From the IMG/VR virus record IMGVR_UViG_3300031999_000083, positions 1 through 39,436 of that record: a DNA stretch of 39,436 nt; one strand, written 5' to 3'. Made by a program: the position numbers and the translations under genes. The notes beneath the pieces were generated by a model. That model was not told the origin of the DNA. It saw only the letters and a program-made list of their open reading frames with translations, and did not search any database. Positions 22,134 through 30,428 of this stretch are shown here, one piece after another; positions within the stretch are counted from its first letter, which is position 1; each line of letters begins with the position of its first letter. The stretch is from a virus.

Positions 22134-22861
22134 TGTACAAAACGATTCCTCACGTAGTCCAACACCGAGTCGTCCTTGATTCCGTGCAGGAAGCACAGCT
22201 CCGCGTCAATCAGCGCGTTTAAACGCTCCGCCGAGATAGTCTTCTCCTGCCAGAAGCTGTTGATTAGAGGGCAGTCGGCCCACCCGGCCCGGGAAAAGTC
22301 CTTGGTCAGGTGGAAGTCCCACCCGTACATCGGGGGACATCCGCCAATTTTCCGGCTTATCAGGTGGAGGAAAGCAAGGTCGCCGCTGAACATCGCATTG
22401 CCGTTGACGTGGGGCTTCGGGTAGGGGACCATGGCCCCGAATACCTTCACGGGCTTCATCGGGTTGGCATTCACCTTCCGCCAAGCCGCCATCAGTCGGC
22501 GGTGCCAATCCGGCACAAGAGGGCTCGAATCCGCTTCCATGCTCAGAATTGCCTCGTACTGGGGAAGCCTTTTGGCCTCCACGAAAGAGTAGATGTGGTC
22601 CATGGTACCGAACCAGAGGTCGTTGCACCCCGCAGGCCATCCGGTCCCGCGTCGATGGCGGTTGATGTAGTGGTGAACCTTGAACTTGGAGGACACGTAC
22701 TCGATGGTCTTCATGTCGTGCTCGCAGTCGAACCGGGACACGAACAGCACGTCCACTTCGTCATTGTGCCGGGGCTCTAGGTCTGCCACGAGTCTCGCGA
22801 GCCGCATAGCCTGCGCCCGGTCCCCGTTCCAATATTGGATTGCCAGCAGTAGCTTGCTCAT
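22130..22861 (-). CDS. Glycosyltransferase-like protein (GT-A type)
   Basis: This encodes 243 residues from the ATG at 22861, which overlaps the upstream stop (ATGA). The N-terminus is a nucleotide-sugar binding strand-loop (LLLAIQYWNGDRAQAMRLAR) and the metal site is probably Glu109-Ala-Asp111 (AILSMEADSSPLVPDWHRR), a DxD variant. Towards the C-terminus, MFSGDLAFLHLISRKIGG and YGWDFHLTKDFSRAGW look like the acceptor region. The gene lies between scaffold and capsid genes, unusual for a host-modifying enzyme. The donor and acceptor are unknown. The DxD variant lowers certainty. Confidence 0.6.
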   Translation of the reverse strand: MSKLLLAIQYWNGDRAQAMRLARLVADLEPRHNDEVDVLFVSRFDCEHDMKTIEYVSSKFKVHHYINRHRRGTGWPAGCNDLWFGTMDHIYSFVEAKRLPQYEAILSMEADSSPLVPDWHRRLMAAWRKVNANPMKPVKVFGAMVPYPKPHVNGNAMFSGDLAFLHLISRKIGGCPPMYGWDFHLTKDFSRAGWADCPLINSFWQEKTISAERLNALIDAELCFLHGIKDDSVLDYVRNRFVH

Positions 22862-23892
22862 GCGATTGACTTTATGTTGTTGGGGCCGTAAACATGGTCC
22901 CCTACGTGCCCACACACGAGGCCCATGTCTACGTGGGGCTGGTGTCCCGACTGGGCGGCCCGGATGCAGAAGGTCACGTCCTCGCCCATCCCTAGACTGG
23001 AGTGGACGTTGGACCGGGCGCGACCGGTCGATATGACACTCCTTGCCTCGGCGATTCTTGCGGACTCGGACACCGAAGTATCCCCGAGAATGGCGAGAGC
23101 TTGCTCGGTGGCAGTCTTAATATCATGTTCACTGCTTGTGAACCAGTGCCCATAGTCCCCGGAAGCATTGCGGGCGAGATGGGGGAACTGGGTCTCGATG
23201 TCGAGGAACACAGAACGGTGGATGAGCATACAGCCGGTGCCGACCCACTTTGTGGGCTTGCAGAGGTCATGGGGAGCCCGGCGGGCGTACGCCTCTTCCT
23301 GCCGGTCCGCGTGGCCCTCTGCGTAAACCGGCTTGCCATGCGCCCAGCGTCCGAAATATAGGCCCCCAACCAGTGTTTTACCGTGGGAAAGCAGACGGTT
23401 AATGGAGTGGAGTCCGGAAAAGAATTCCGAATGGCCGAAGCGAGTGAATGAATTAAAAAGTTGAGCATTTCCAAAGGGGACAATCATGTCGTCATCGACC
23501 GTAAAAGCCCATTCAATTTTCGATTTCAGGAAGTTATCAGCAAGCTTGTTTCGGGAGTGCGCGATGAACGCGTCCCCGAAGTCCAGCATCACCGCCATCT
23601 TCTGCCGGTCCAGTAGGTTGAGAATCGAGAAGGCGGTGCGCGGGTTGGTGTACTTGTAGCTCGGGGTCAGGATGCACACTGACTTCCCTTCCCACATGGC
23701 CTCTTGCACCTTGGACATCCCGGGAACCGCCCGGACGTCAAACACTTTCTCGACCGCCGACAGGGAGATAGGTTTTGAGCCCGCGTCCCACTGCTTGACC
23801 AGACCCTCCCCGACCTCGAAGAAGTTCGCCGCCTCCTGTAGTGTAGGGAAGCTGCGAACCTTCTGGAGGACGAGTTCTCTTAGGTAGGACAT
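22858..23892 (-). CDS. Glycosyltransferase with N-terminal helix-turn-helix-like segment
   Basis: This encodes 344 residues. Residues ~15-55 (SFPTLQEAANFFEVGEGLVK, then AVEKVFD) look like a helix-turn-helix. Residues ~70-344 form a GT-A-like glycosyltransferase, with SVCILTPSYKYTN at the nucleotide site, TVDDDMIVPFG (DDD at 133-135) as metal site, VGTGCMLIHRSVF in the acceptor half, and GEDVTFCIRAAQ near the end. A DNA-binding-like segment fused to a GT is unusual and may instead be a protein-interaction helical pair. It is translationally coupled to the following GT gene. Confidence 0.7.
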   Translation of the reverse strand: MSYLRELVLQKVRSFPTLQEAANFFEVGEGLVKQWDAGSKPISLSAVEKVFDVRAVPGMSKVQEAMWEGKSVCILTPSYKYTNPRTAFSILNLLDRQKMAVMLDFGDAFIAHSRNKLADNFLKSKIEWAFTVDDDMIVPFGNAQLFNSFTRFGHSEFFSGLHSINRLLSHGKTLVGGLYFGRWAHGKPVYAEGHADRQEEAYARRAPHDLCKPTKWVGTGCMLIHRSVFLDIETQFPHLARNASGDYGHWFTSSEHDIKTATEQALAILGDTSVSESARIAEARSVISTGRARSNVHSSLGMGEDVTFCIRAAQSGHQPHVDMGLVCGHVGDHVYGPNNIKSIA

Positions 23893-23896
23893 GAGA

Positions 23897-25117
23897 TTAT
23901 TGGGCGGAATCAGCTGCCTCGCGAGCGTATCGGTCGAGGGCCTCCTCGGCAGTCTCGCTGTGAGCGGGCTTGCCAGACTTGCCCTCCGCTGAGGTGTTGC
24001 GGAGGCGGCCTGTGGAGCCGTTCTTGACCTTCGCCAAAAGGTCGTTCGAGGCTTTCAGCTCGCCGGTGAGCTTCGTAATCTGGGCTTCCGAGGTGCTCTT
24101 CAGGGCGCTAAGCTCGGCACGGGCGCGGAAAAGCTCGGGGCCCGCGAGGGCTAGGGTGGCACGCATCTCCGGAGAGTCGTCGGCAATGGCTTCCTTCATA
24201 TACTGCTCGGACTCTTTGACCAGCTCGTTGTGCTTCGCAACTTCCGCCTTCTGCGCGGCGGTGGCCTTCGCATCTGCCGTCTTCGGTTTCAGCCATTCAA
24301 ACTCTGGGAGGAGCCCCTTCAGGGTGGTCTCCGCCCGGACCTGTAAGGACTTTTTCTGCTCCTCGGTCTGGGCCGCGCGGGTCTTCAGAAACTGGTCGGA
24401 GTTCTGCTTCGCGACCTCGATTGCCTTGGCCTTCCTCTCGGTGATGTCTTCGTTCTCGACGAGTTTGCTCTCGATGGCACGGCGGGTGACCGGGCTCAGC
24501 TTGGCTAGGATGGGCTCCCAGTCCACTCCGTTCGGGCCCCCGAGCGCCTTAATCTTGTCGATGGTCTCCGACGTAGCGCCCGCTGCCAACAGCTTCGTGT
24601 AGATTGTGTCCGTGTTGGCCTGCGCCTTTGCGTCGAAGGCTTTGAACTCGGGGTCTGACTCAACGTCCAAGCCCCTGCGGAACGAGCGCAATTCTTCCAG
24701 TTCCTTCTTGATTTCGGGGGTCATCCCGTCGCCGAGAGACTTGACCTTGGTCTCCAGCTCAACCCTCGCGGCCTCCACTCCGGCGGCCTTCTTGGTGAGC
24801 TCAACAATCTTCTCGCGCGCGATGCGTTTGACCGTGTCGAACGCCTCCCCAGTCTTCGGCTTCGTGTGGGGCGGGAGCTCGACGGCATCCAGTTCGTCCT
24901 TCTCCACCTCGGGAGCGGCGGCTTCGGGAGCAACCTCGGGGGCAACCTTGGGAGCAACCTCGGGAGCAACCTCGGGAGCAACCTCGGGGGCCGAGTTGGA
25001 TTCGCCTTCGCCTCCGGTGGCTTCCTCCATCATCCGGTCGAGGGCGCTTGCCGTGTTGAGGTCCTCGGAGGGAAGTCCTTCGAGCTCGGGAATTTCGTCT
25101 TGGGTGTCAGCGGGCAT
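23897..25117 (-). CDS. Capsid scaffolding protein
   Basis: This encodes 406 residues, rich in Glu, Lys and Ala. The N-terminus is acidic and contains an unstructured Pro-Glu-Val-Ala repeat (coded by five 12-bp units). Residues ~100-370 are predicted long helices and coiled coil with few aromatics, for example KELEELRSFRRGL and AEVAKHNELVKESEQYMKEA. The basic C-terminus and the location directly before capsid genes (with two inserted GT genes) match scaffolding proteins. No protease motif is seen. The assignment is from composition and gene order. Confidence 0.75.
   Translation of the reverse strand: MPADTQDEIPELEGLPSEDLNTASALDRMMEEATGGEGESNSAPEVAPEVAPEVAPKVAPEVAPEAAAPEVEKDELDAVELPPHTKPKTGEAFDTVKRIAREKIVELTKKAAGVEAARVELETKVKSLGDGMTPEIKKELEELRSFRRGLDVESDPEFKAFDAKAQANTDTIYTKLLAAGATSETIDKIKALGGPNGVDWEPILAKLSPVTRRAIESKLVENEDITERKAKAIEVAKQNSDQFLKTRAAQTEEQKKSLQVRAETTLKGLLPEFEWLKPKTADAKATAAQKAEVAKHNELVKESEQYMKEAIADDSPEMRATLALAGPELFRARAELSALKSTSEAQITKLTGELKASNDLLAKVKNGSTGRLRNTSAEGKSGKPAHSETAEEALDRYAREAADSAQ
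24930..24989. repeat. 12-bp tandem repeat (5 copies) in scaffold gene
   Basis: Units of the form GCAACCTCGGGA are repeated five times with single-base changes. They encode Pro-Glu-Val-Ala on the minus strand in the disordered N-terminal part of the scaffold protein. Confidence 0.85.
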
Positions 25118-25119
25118 AG

Positions 25120-25446
25120 TCAGTTCGTGGGTTCGTTGGTGGTACCCTCAGAGTCTTTCCAGAGGGCGTCGTTGTCAATGGAGGGGTAGCTCTCAGAATT
25201 TCCCGCCGCTTCGACGGGGCGGGATGTCCGGAGAGAAAGTAGAAAAGCGATGGAGGCGGTGTAACCGGCGACCTCCCCGCTACGCACGAGGGTCTTGTTG
25301 ACGTGCGCGCCGTCCAAGAGTGCCGGGCAGGCCGACGACAGCAGGCTGAGGCACTTCTGCCCCGCTGAGCTCTCAACAAAGGCCCGGACGGTGGCCGCGT
25401 CTTCCGAGGTCCACTCTGGCAACACGTCTTCGTTTGGAATAAACAT
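25120..25446 (-). CDS. Hypothetical head-module protein, 108 residues
   Basis: This encodes 108 residues starting MFIPNEDVLPEWTSEDAATV. Residues ~10-75 look helical (RAFVESSAGQKCLSLLSSAC, then GYTASIAFLLSLR) and the C-terminus is polar. It lies between portal and scaffold genes with one-base and two-base gaps, so it is co-transcribed with the head module. I do not recognise a family. Small genes at this position in podoviruses are often head-assembly accessories, but function is unknown. Confidence 0.6.
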   Translation of the reverse strand: MFIPNEDVLPEWTSEDAATVRAFVESSAGQKCLSLLSSACPALLDGAHVNKTLVRSGEVAGYTASIAFLLSLRTSRPVEAAGNSESYPSIDNDALWKDSEGTTNEPTN

Positions 25447-25447
25447 A

Positions 25448-27538
25448 TCAGGCGGTGGGGGCTGCGTCGGTTATCACGTTGGCGGTGGCCGGGTCAACCG
25501 GGGCCCCGTCGATGGCGGCTCCTGCCACTTGTTTTTGCTGCTCGGCAGCTTGCTTCAGCTGTTCCATTCCCGCTCGGAGCTTCGTGATAATGTTGAGCGG
25601 CTCGGCAAGCTCCTGCTCGGTGGCTCCCGCTTGCAGCGCCATCTGCGCGTGACCCTCAGCGTGGGCAAGCATCGCGTTCAAAATCTCAACCGCGTGAGGG
25701 TCCTGCACGGCAGCCTGCGCGGTGCTCTCCATCGCAGGCAGCAGCACCGTGAAATGCACCAAGTGATTGTCTCGGGGGGACACCGGAACGTCAGCGCCCT
25801 GCCCGGCAATCAGTGTCAGCTCCAGCATCTGGAGCCGAGTCTGCTCGGCAGTGACCGTCGGGTCCTCTTCGGGGAGCAGCACCTCGTTGGCGAACTCGGC
25901 GTCGATGAGCGCCGTCAGCTTCTTCTCCTCCAGCTTGCGCTGGTTGTACAGCGGATTCCCCCGGGCCTCAGCGGCAACGGAGACAATCTGCTGACGCTTC
26001 TGCTCGGTGTAGTCCCGGACGGTCTCAACCACCGTCTGGGCGGACAGATAGTCCAGCTCCTCCCGAGTCATCACCTTGAGCATCCGCTCTTGCATCTTCT
26101 TGGCATCCTCTTCGCCTGTGTTGGCGTCGCACAGCCGCTTCTGCATGGACGACACCAGCGACGCGAACTGGACCAAAAAGCGGGCGATGATGCTGTCCTT
26201 TGTCTCCCCCTCTCGGGAAGCGAAGAACTCAACCTGCGCCTTTGTCACCCGTTCGCCCTCGAACACCTTCGGGGTGGTCGCCCCGGCCATGCTGTCGAGC
26301 AGCGAAGTCAGGAACTGGTCCAACTTGAGGAAGGGCTCCACGCCCGATTCCAGTTTCCGCTCAGAAATGTTGTAGCCCTGCCCGATGAGGATGGCGTTGC
26401 CGACCACGGACATTTTGAACCGGCGGAGCGCCTTGTCGTCCGCTTGGATAATCATCTTCCCGGCCAAGTTCAACCGGTCCACCACCTCGTTGCGGGAGCG
26501 GTCGAGGATTCCGGCCATCGCGTACAGTTCGCGCCCAATTCCCTTCGAGCCGTGGAGAGTTCCGTTGCCCTGCTGGAAAGCAAAGAAGGCCACCGCGTCG
26601 GCCATCGACGGATACTGGTCCTCCGACGTGAACAGCTCCTTGAACGTCAGGTCTTGGAGGATGTAGTGGGAGACCTTCCCGTCAATTTCAGCCGCGAACA
26701 GGTGCCAGACTGTGACAACCCGCGAACCGGCCTCGTGGGAGAGCCCTACGCTGGATTCCCGAATCAAATCTTCATGGACCCGACTCCAATCAGAGAAAGA
26801 GCTGCGCCGGTCGTCGGGCATCGACGCATTCAGCGCGGTGACCACGTTTTCCACGTTCCAGCCGCGCGTTTCCGCCGCTTTTGGGTCCTCGACGAGCAGA
26901 AAGAGCTCGTGAATCAGGAAGGTCTCCTTCATCACGACAATCTGGGCCGATTTGGGACTCTGCTTCATACCGGTGGGCACGAAGAACTGGTCCTGCCGGA
27001 AGAATTTGGGCATCCAGTGGAATTCGTCGAGCCAAGCAGCCGCCGCGAAGCCGAAAAGAGCGTTCTCCTGTGCTAAATCGGCGCAGAAGCTCCTCCACTC
27101 GGGATGGGAGCGGATGGTGGAGGTGATTTCGTTGCGGAATACCTCAGTTTTGATGCCCGAGCCGAGGGTTTCCTCGGGGAGAGCGGAGTTTGTGAGGTAC
27201 TTTACGCCGTCGATGGCCTGCACAAACCTCGGGGCCACCTTGTCAACCAGCATCGGGAGAGGTTTGGTGGTGAAGTTGGACTTCCATGATAGCCCCTCGG
27301 ACTCCAGCGCGCTGGTAGAGAATGGCCGCTCACTGTTGTACTTGGACATGATGCGCGCGTTCTTCACGTTGCGCTCTTTGCTCGCCATCTCGACCGTAGT
27401 GATGATGTTCTGGGCCTGCTTGACATCCCGAATCGCTCGGTTCCGGGGGGCCAGCGACTTGGACAGGTCTGGCTGGCTCACCGCGCCGTCGGATATCGTC
27501 TGGGTGGGCGAGGATTCGCTTAGATGGTCATTCGGCAT
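25448..27538 (-). CDS. Portal protein
   Basis: This encodes 696 residues, in the size range of podovirus portal proteins (500-750). The N-terminal region (KSLAPRNRAIRDVKQAQNII) and the core around residues 85-170 resemble portals: PMLVDKVAPRFVQAIDGVKY, FCADLAQENALFGFAAAAWL. The C-terminal half is long helical and Gln/Glu-rich, which fits a crown or barrel. Order terminase-portal-scaffold-capsid supports it. The start context TTTTGTATGCC lies directly after a TATATT box. This forms the DNA entry ring and seats the connector. Confidence 0.8.
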   Translation of the reverse strand: MPNDHLSESSPTQTISDGAVSQPDLSKSLAPRNRAIRDVKQAQNIITTVEMASKERNVKNARIMSKYNSERPFSTSALESEGLSWKSNFTTKPLPMLVDKVAPRFVQAIDGVKYLTNSALPEETLGSGIKTEVFRNEITSTIRSHPEWRSFCADLAQENALFGFAAAAWLDEFHWMPKFFRQDQFFVPTGMKQSPKSAQIVVMKETFLIHELFLLVEDPKAAETRGWNVENVVTALNASMPDDRRSSFSDWSRVHEDLIRESSVGLSHEAGSRVVTVWHLFAAEIDGKVSHYILQDLTFKELFTSEDQYPSMADAVAFFAFQQGNGTLHGSKGIGRELYAMAGILDRSRNEVVDRLNLAGKMIIQADDKALRRFKMSVVGNAILIGQGYNISERKLESGVEPFLKLDQFLTSLLDSMAGATTPKVFEGERVTKAQVEFFASREGETKDSIIARFLVQFASLVSSMQKRLCDANTGEEDAKKMQERMLKVMTREELDYLSAQTVVETVRDYTEQKRQQIVSVAAEARGNPLYNQRKLEEKKLTALIDAEFANEVLLPEEDPTVTAEQTRLQMLELTLIAGQGADVPVSPRDNHLVHFTVLLPAMESTAQAAVQDPHAVEILNAMLAHAEGHAQMALQAGATEQELAEPLNIITKLRAGMEQLKQAAEQQKQVAGAAIDGAPVDPATANVITDAAPTA

Positions 27539-27542
27539 ACAA

Positions 27543-27574
27543 AATATAGGTGTCTGAGGGTTCTACAATGTCAA
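27543..27574 (-). promoter_or_regulatory. Possible portal promoter, TTGACA and TATATT
   Basis: On the minus strand, TTGACA (27574-27569) overlaps the TGA of the Cys-rich gene upstream, and TATATT (27548-27543) lies four bases before the portal ATG. The 20-base spacing is too long for a standard sigma-70-type promoter, so either a different recognition mode or only the -10 element matters. Confidence 0.25.
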
Positions 27575-27816
27575 GGTGCATTCGTCACGGGCCACTTGCC
27601 CAAGTCACATTTCTTTGTGGCGACGTGGACCGCCAGCGGGAGCCAGCAGGAACACTCAAGGCACTGGTTGGTGCTCTTGTCGCGCCTCGGGCAGGTGTCG
27701 CAGATGTTCGTCCGGGCCTGCGCGACCGACTTCGAGACAAGTACGTTCTCTCCCCGGGCCATCGCGGCCATCGCCCGACCCGCCTCAGCGGCGGCCTTGA
27801 AGGGATTCGGAAGCAT
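27571..27816 (-). CDS. Small Cys-rich zinc-ribbon-like protein
   Basis: This encodes 81 residues. Cys39-x2-Cys42 (ICDTCPRRD), Cys52-x2-Cys55-x-Cys57 (QCLECSCW) and Cys70 (KKCDLGKWP) form a likely zinc-binding site. The ICxxCP...CxxCxC...KCxxGKW pattern recurs in small phage proteins of the DUF6171 kind. The N-terminal ~35 residues are an Ala-rich helix. The gene directly precedes the portal gene and follows a second Cys-rich protein, sharing one base with it. The function is not known. It may be structural or bind nucleic acids. Confidence 0.6.
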   Translation of the reverse strand: MLPNPFKAAAEAGRAMAAMARGENVLVSKSVAQARTNICDTCPRRDKSTNQCLECSCWLPLAVHVATKKCDLGKWPVTNAP

Positions 27817-28385
27817 TATTCGCGCCTCCAGCAGTCGGCGGGCTGGCCGACCTCGGAAACGGGCTCGTTCTTCAGGTGGATGGACGTTTGGCAGTCCTCC
27901 CCGAGGATACGGCAGGGAAAAAGGGCCTTGTTCACGGAGCCCTTCTCCCCGAGAATCGTACGACGAGCCCCTGTAACAGACGAGATGCAGCTCTCACACG
28001 CGGTGGATAGCGGCTGCTGCCGGGGGCACCGGAGGCAGATTTCAGAGCGTCGGATTGCCTCGGCCTCGTCAACCCGGGGGAGTGCGCCAAACTGTCTCAG
28101 TCTGGCGAGAGTGAGTGCAAACCAGTTTAGCACCCGGGAGTTTACACTGTCGTTTACACGCTGCGGGGGCTGGGGTTGCGAGTCTGGGCTACAGAGCCCG
28201 GGGTATAGGGCACACTGCTGCGTGTTTACCTCCGCCTCTGGGTTCCCGGGGGGCATCCCGTTTCGGACCCGGTAGGCAGCGACGGTGCGGAACAGGTCCC
28301 TCCACGAGTCCCCGCGATGTTTCACGCCTTGGGCGTCCGTGAAAATATACCCGTCAGGTGGGTAGAGGTTGGGATTGAATGTCAT
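27816..28385 (-). CDS. Cys-rich zinc-ribbon-like protein of 189 residues
   Basis: This encodes 189 residues. A central zinc-ribbon-like motif (EICLRCPRQQPLSTACESC) is similar in spacing to the small Cys-rich neighbour, and extra Cys pairs occur at QQCALYPGLC and FPCRILGEDC. The N-terminus (GYIFTDAQGVKHRGDSWRDL) reads like a short beta-helical module. It starts within the terminase stop (overlap of four bases), so it is co-translated with it. Function is unknown. Position between terminase and portal suggests a packaging or portal accessory. Confidence 0.55.
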   Translation of the reverse strand: MTFNPNLYPPDGYIFTDAQGVKHRGDSWRDLFRTVAAYRVRNGMPPGNPEAEVNTQQCALYPGLCSPDSQPQPPQRVNDSVNSRVLNWFALTLARLRQFGALPRVDEAEAIRRSEICLRCPRQQPLSTACESCISSVTGARRTILGEKGSVNKALFPCRILGEDCQTSIHLKNEPVSEVGQPADCWRRE

Positions 28386-30250
28386 AGGTAGTCGAATCGG
28401 TTGGTCTCGTCACATCGGGCTGAGTCCCGGTCGTCGTCGGAGTCGCTGATGTCCGCTATCGCGGCATCCTCGGTCATCGACGGGATGAACCCAGCCGCCC
28501 TCCGAACCGCGTGGACAATCAGGGTCACCGCGTCCGCTTTGTCCGGGGACTTGTTCTGGTTGCGGCTCTTGTACTCGGGCTTCGACTCCACCTTGCACTT
28601 CTTCCCCTGTGCGCGGAAGAGTCGGCTCGTGAGCTGCGGCTTCACGTCGGAGAGGTCCAAACCGGGGGAGGCGAAGCAACACCGGAACTCGATGAACTTC
28701 TTCAGCGCGAACCAGAGCTCCGACTGCATCCGGTCGTAGAGCTCTGCGCCGGTCCCAGTGTCCTCCATCATCAGCTTGGTATCGCTGGCACCCTCGGAGT
28801 AGTTCACCCCGACAATCTGTCCCCAGTTGTACCGCAGAAGGTCGTACACCCCCTGCCCGTTTCCGGTACGGTCAATCGCCAGCCACTCGGGCTCGATGCG
28901 CGCCAGCTTCGCCACGCGCTCGACCTCCGCTGCCATCGCAATGGTGTCCCCGACCGGCAACTGGAAAAGCTGTTCGATGAGCAGCAGGTGCCGGGGACGA
29001 GCCCGGCCCTTCTGGTCTTTGAAGAAGACGGTTTCGCCATCCGGGTGTGCGAGGGTGGCCGGGTACTTTACCGCCGTAGCCTGCCCAAACAGCCCCTTCG
29101 CGAACTCCGCCCGGTCTCCGCCCTCCAGCGCCATGTCCACCCCGCCGACAGAGCGTGGGACGTCGAACCAGATGACCTCGGCCTTCCACCGCTCCACCAT
29201 CCCGGGCGCGATGATGGTCATCACGGTTCCCGTGGGCGGGAAGCACCCGCGCGCCATGGACCAGTACCCCGGGGAGTTCATACCGCCCGAGTTCTGGATG
29301 ATGAGGTTGAACCCCTCCCGGGTCTGCAACCCTTCATAGACCACCCGACCCGTCAGCACGTTCTCGCTCTTGGCAGCGTCCAACCGGACCACGTACCACC
29401 CGCGCGAGGAGGTCCATTCAAAGTGTGCGTCGGGGTCGAAGGACGCCCAGCCGTCCGGGGGCTCGCATCGTTGCCCAACCGGGTCGTTCTGGTCGGTCGG
29501 GTTAAACGCCCCGATAATCTTCAGACCCGACCCGTTGGTATTGGAGAGGAGGTTGTCGATGTCCCGCCAGATGCCCCCGGGGATGTTTGCAATTTCGTCG
29601 AGGAAGATGAACAGCCGGGACTGCTTGCCGAACAGTGGGTGGGGCTTCTTGCGGTTGCTTCGCTTCACGCCCTGCAGTCGGCCAGCCGCCTTTTTGCCGA
29701 GCGGGATTACGACGCCCGAGATTGAGCTCTTGCGCTCGCGGAGGTTCAGCCCGATGAAGAGTTTCCCAACGGTGCCCGGGAGCGGGATGCGGGAGTTCTT
29801 GTGGAGCTGGACTAGGTGTGTAAACAGGTTGTCTTCCAAGTGCTGCTCACTCGGTCCGAGCACCTTGACCGTGGTGTACTCCGGGTCCCGAATCCATTCG
29901 AGGAAAAGTTTAATCGCCATCGAAAAGGATTTCGACATTGACCCTGCGCCCATCAGCAGAATGTTGTTGTGCTGCTCGAACGCGCGCCACACCCGCTGCG
30001 TGGAGTCCGGTCGCGGGTCGAACTGGGTGGTGCCCCAGAGCATCAGCGCGGCCTCCTCCAGCCCGTCGTTATTGAGCAGCCAGTGGAGCAGAATCCCGAG
30101 CAGCGTGAATGCCTGCTCCTTGGTCTCCACCCGGGTCTTGAGCGACGAGAAGTCCCGCACCAGCTTCGCCGCGTCAATCACCTTCTCCTCGGCGAGGAGC
30201 TGGGTAACCTGCTCGGCAAGCAGCTTCTGAGGACAGTCGGAGGCGAGCAT
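28382..30250 (-). CDS. terL: Terminase large subunit (DNA packaging ATPase/nuclease)
   Basis: This encodes 622 residues from the ATG at 30250, one base after the stop of a small membrane protein gene. A longer frame to 30340 would overlap that gene. The ATPase half contains a P-loop-like GAGSMSKS (101-108, Ser where the second Gly normally sits) and a Walker B FIFLDE (214-219). The nuclease half contains acidic residues at the expected places: Asp372 (GGVDMALEGGD), Asp460 (LAIDRTGNG) and Asp573 (SPDKADAV). It powers DNA packaging through the portal. Position next to the head genes agrees. The P-loop variation is unusual. Confidence 0.85.
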   Translation of the reverse strand: MLASDCPQKLLAEQVTQLLAEEKVIDAAKLVRDFSSLKTRVETKEQAFTLLGILLHWLLNNDGLEEAALMLWGTTQFDPRPDSTQRVWRAFEQHNNILLMGAGSMSKSFSMAIKLFLEWIRDPEYTTVKVLGPSEQHLEDNLFTHLVQLHKNSRIPLPGTVGKLFIGLNLRERKSSISGVVIPLGKKAAGRLQGVKRSNRKKPHPLFGKQSRLFIFLDEIANIPGGIWRDIDNLLSNTNGSGLKIIGAFNPTDQNDPVGQRCEPPDGWASFDPDAHFEWTSSRGWYVVRLDAAKSENVLTGRVVYEGLQTREGFNLIIQNSGGMNSPGYWSMARGCFPPTGTVMTIIAPGMVERWKAEVIWFDVPRSVGGVDMALEGGDRAEFAKGLFGQATAVKYPATLAHPDGETVFFKDQKGRARPRHLLLIEQLFQLPVGDTIAMAAEVERVAKLARIEPEWLAIDRTGNGQGVYDLLRYNWGQIVGVNYSEGASDTKLMMEDTGTGAELYDRMQSELWFALKKFIEFRCCFASPGLDLSDVKPQLTSRLFRAQGKKCKVESKPEYKSRNQNKSPDKADAVTLIVHAVRRAAGFIPSMTEDAAIADISDSDDDRDSARCDETNRFDYL

Positions 30251-30251
30251 A

Positions 30252-30428
30252 TCAGGGGAAGAGAATCTGGAGCCGGGTAGAGAGGCAGAGGTAGGAGGCG
30301 GAGACGCGCTGCATGTAGTTCCAGCTCCCCGCCCGGACAATTACGTCGTGGATGTTATCGAAGAGCACGGCGAACGGGATGAGAACCGCTACCAAGGTAG
30401 CGAGCAGGAGGATGAGTATGGACTTCAT
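30252..30428 (-). CDS. Small membrane protein, 58 residues
   Basis: This encodes 58 residues, beginning MKSILILLLATLVAVLIPFA. The first ~23 residues are a hydrophobic transmembrane helix (or uncleaved signal), and the rest is amphipathic (NIHDVIVRAGSWNYMQRVSA). The ATG overlaps the stop of the upstream glycosyltransferase (ATGA) and the stop lies one base before the terminase ATG, so it is very likely a real gene. It could be a holin, a membrane anchor for the nearby GTs, or an exclusion protein. None is demonstrable. Confidence 0.6.
   Translation of the reverse strand: MKSILILLLATLVAVLIPFAVLFDNIHDVIVRAGSWNYMQRVSASYLCLSTRLQILFP

Noticed and set aside
30251-30340. N-terminal extension of the terminase to 652 residues
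   Set aside because: It overlaps the 58-residue membrane gene and has a Ser/Pro-rich, unnatural sequence.
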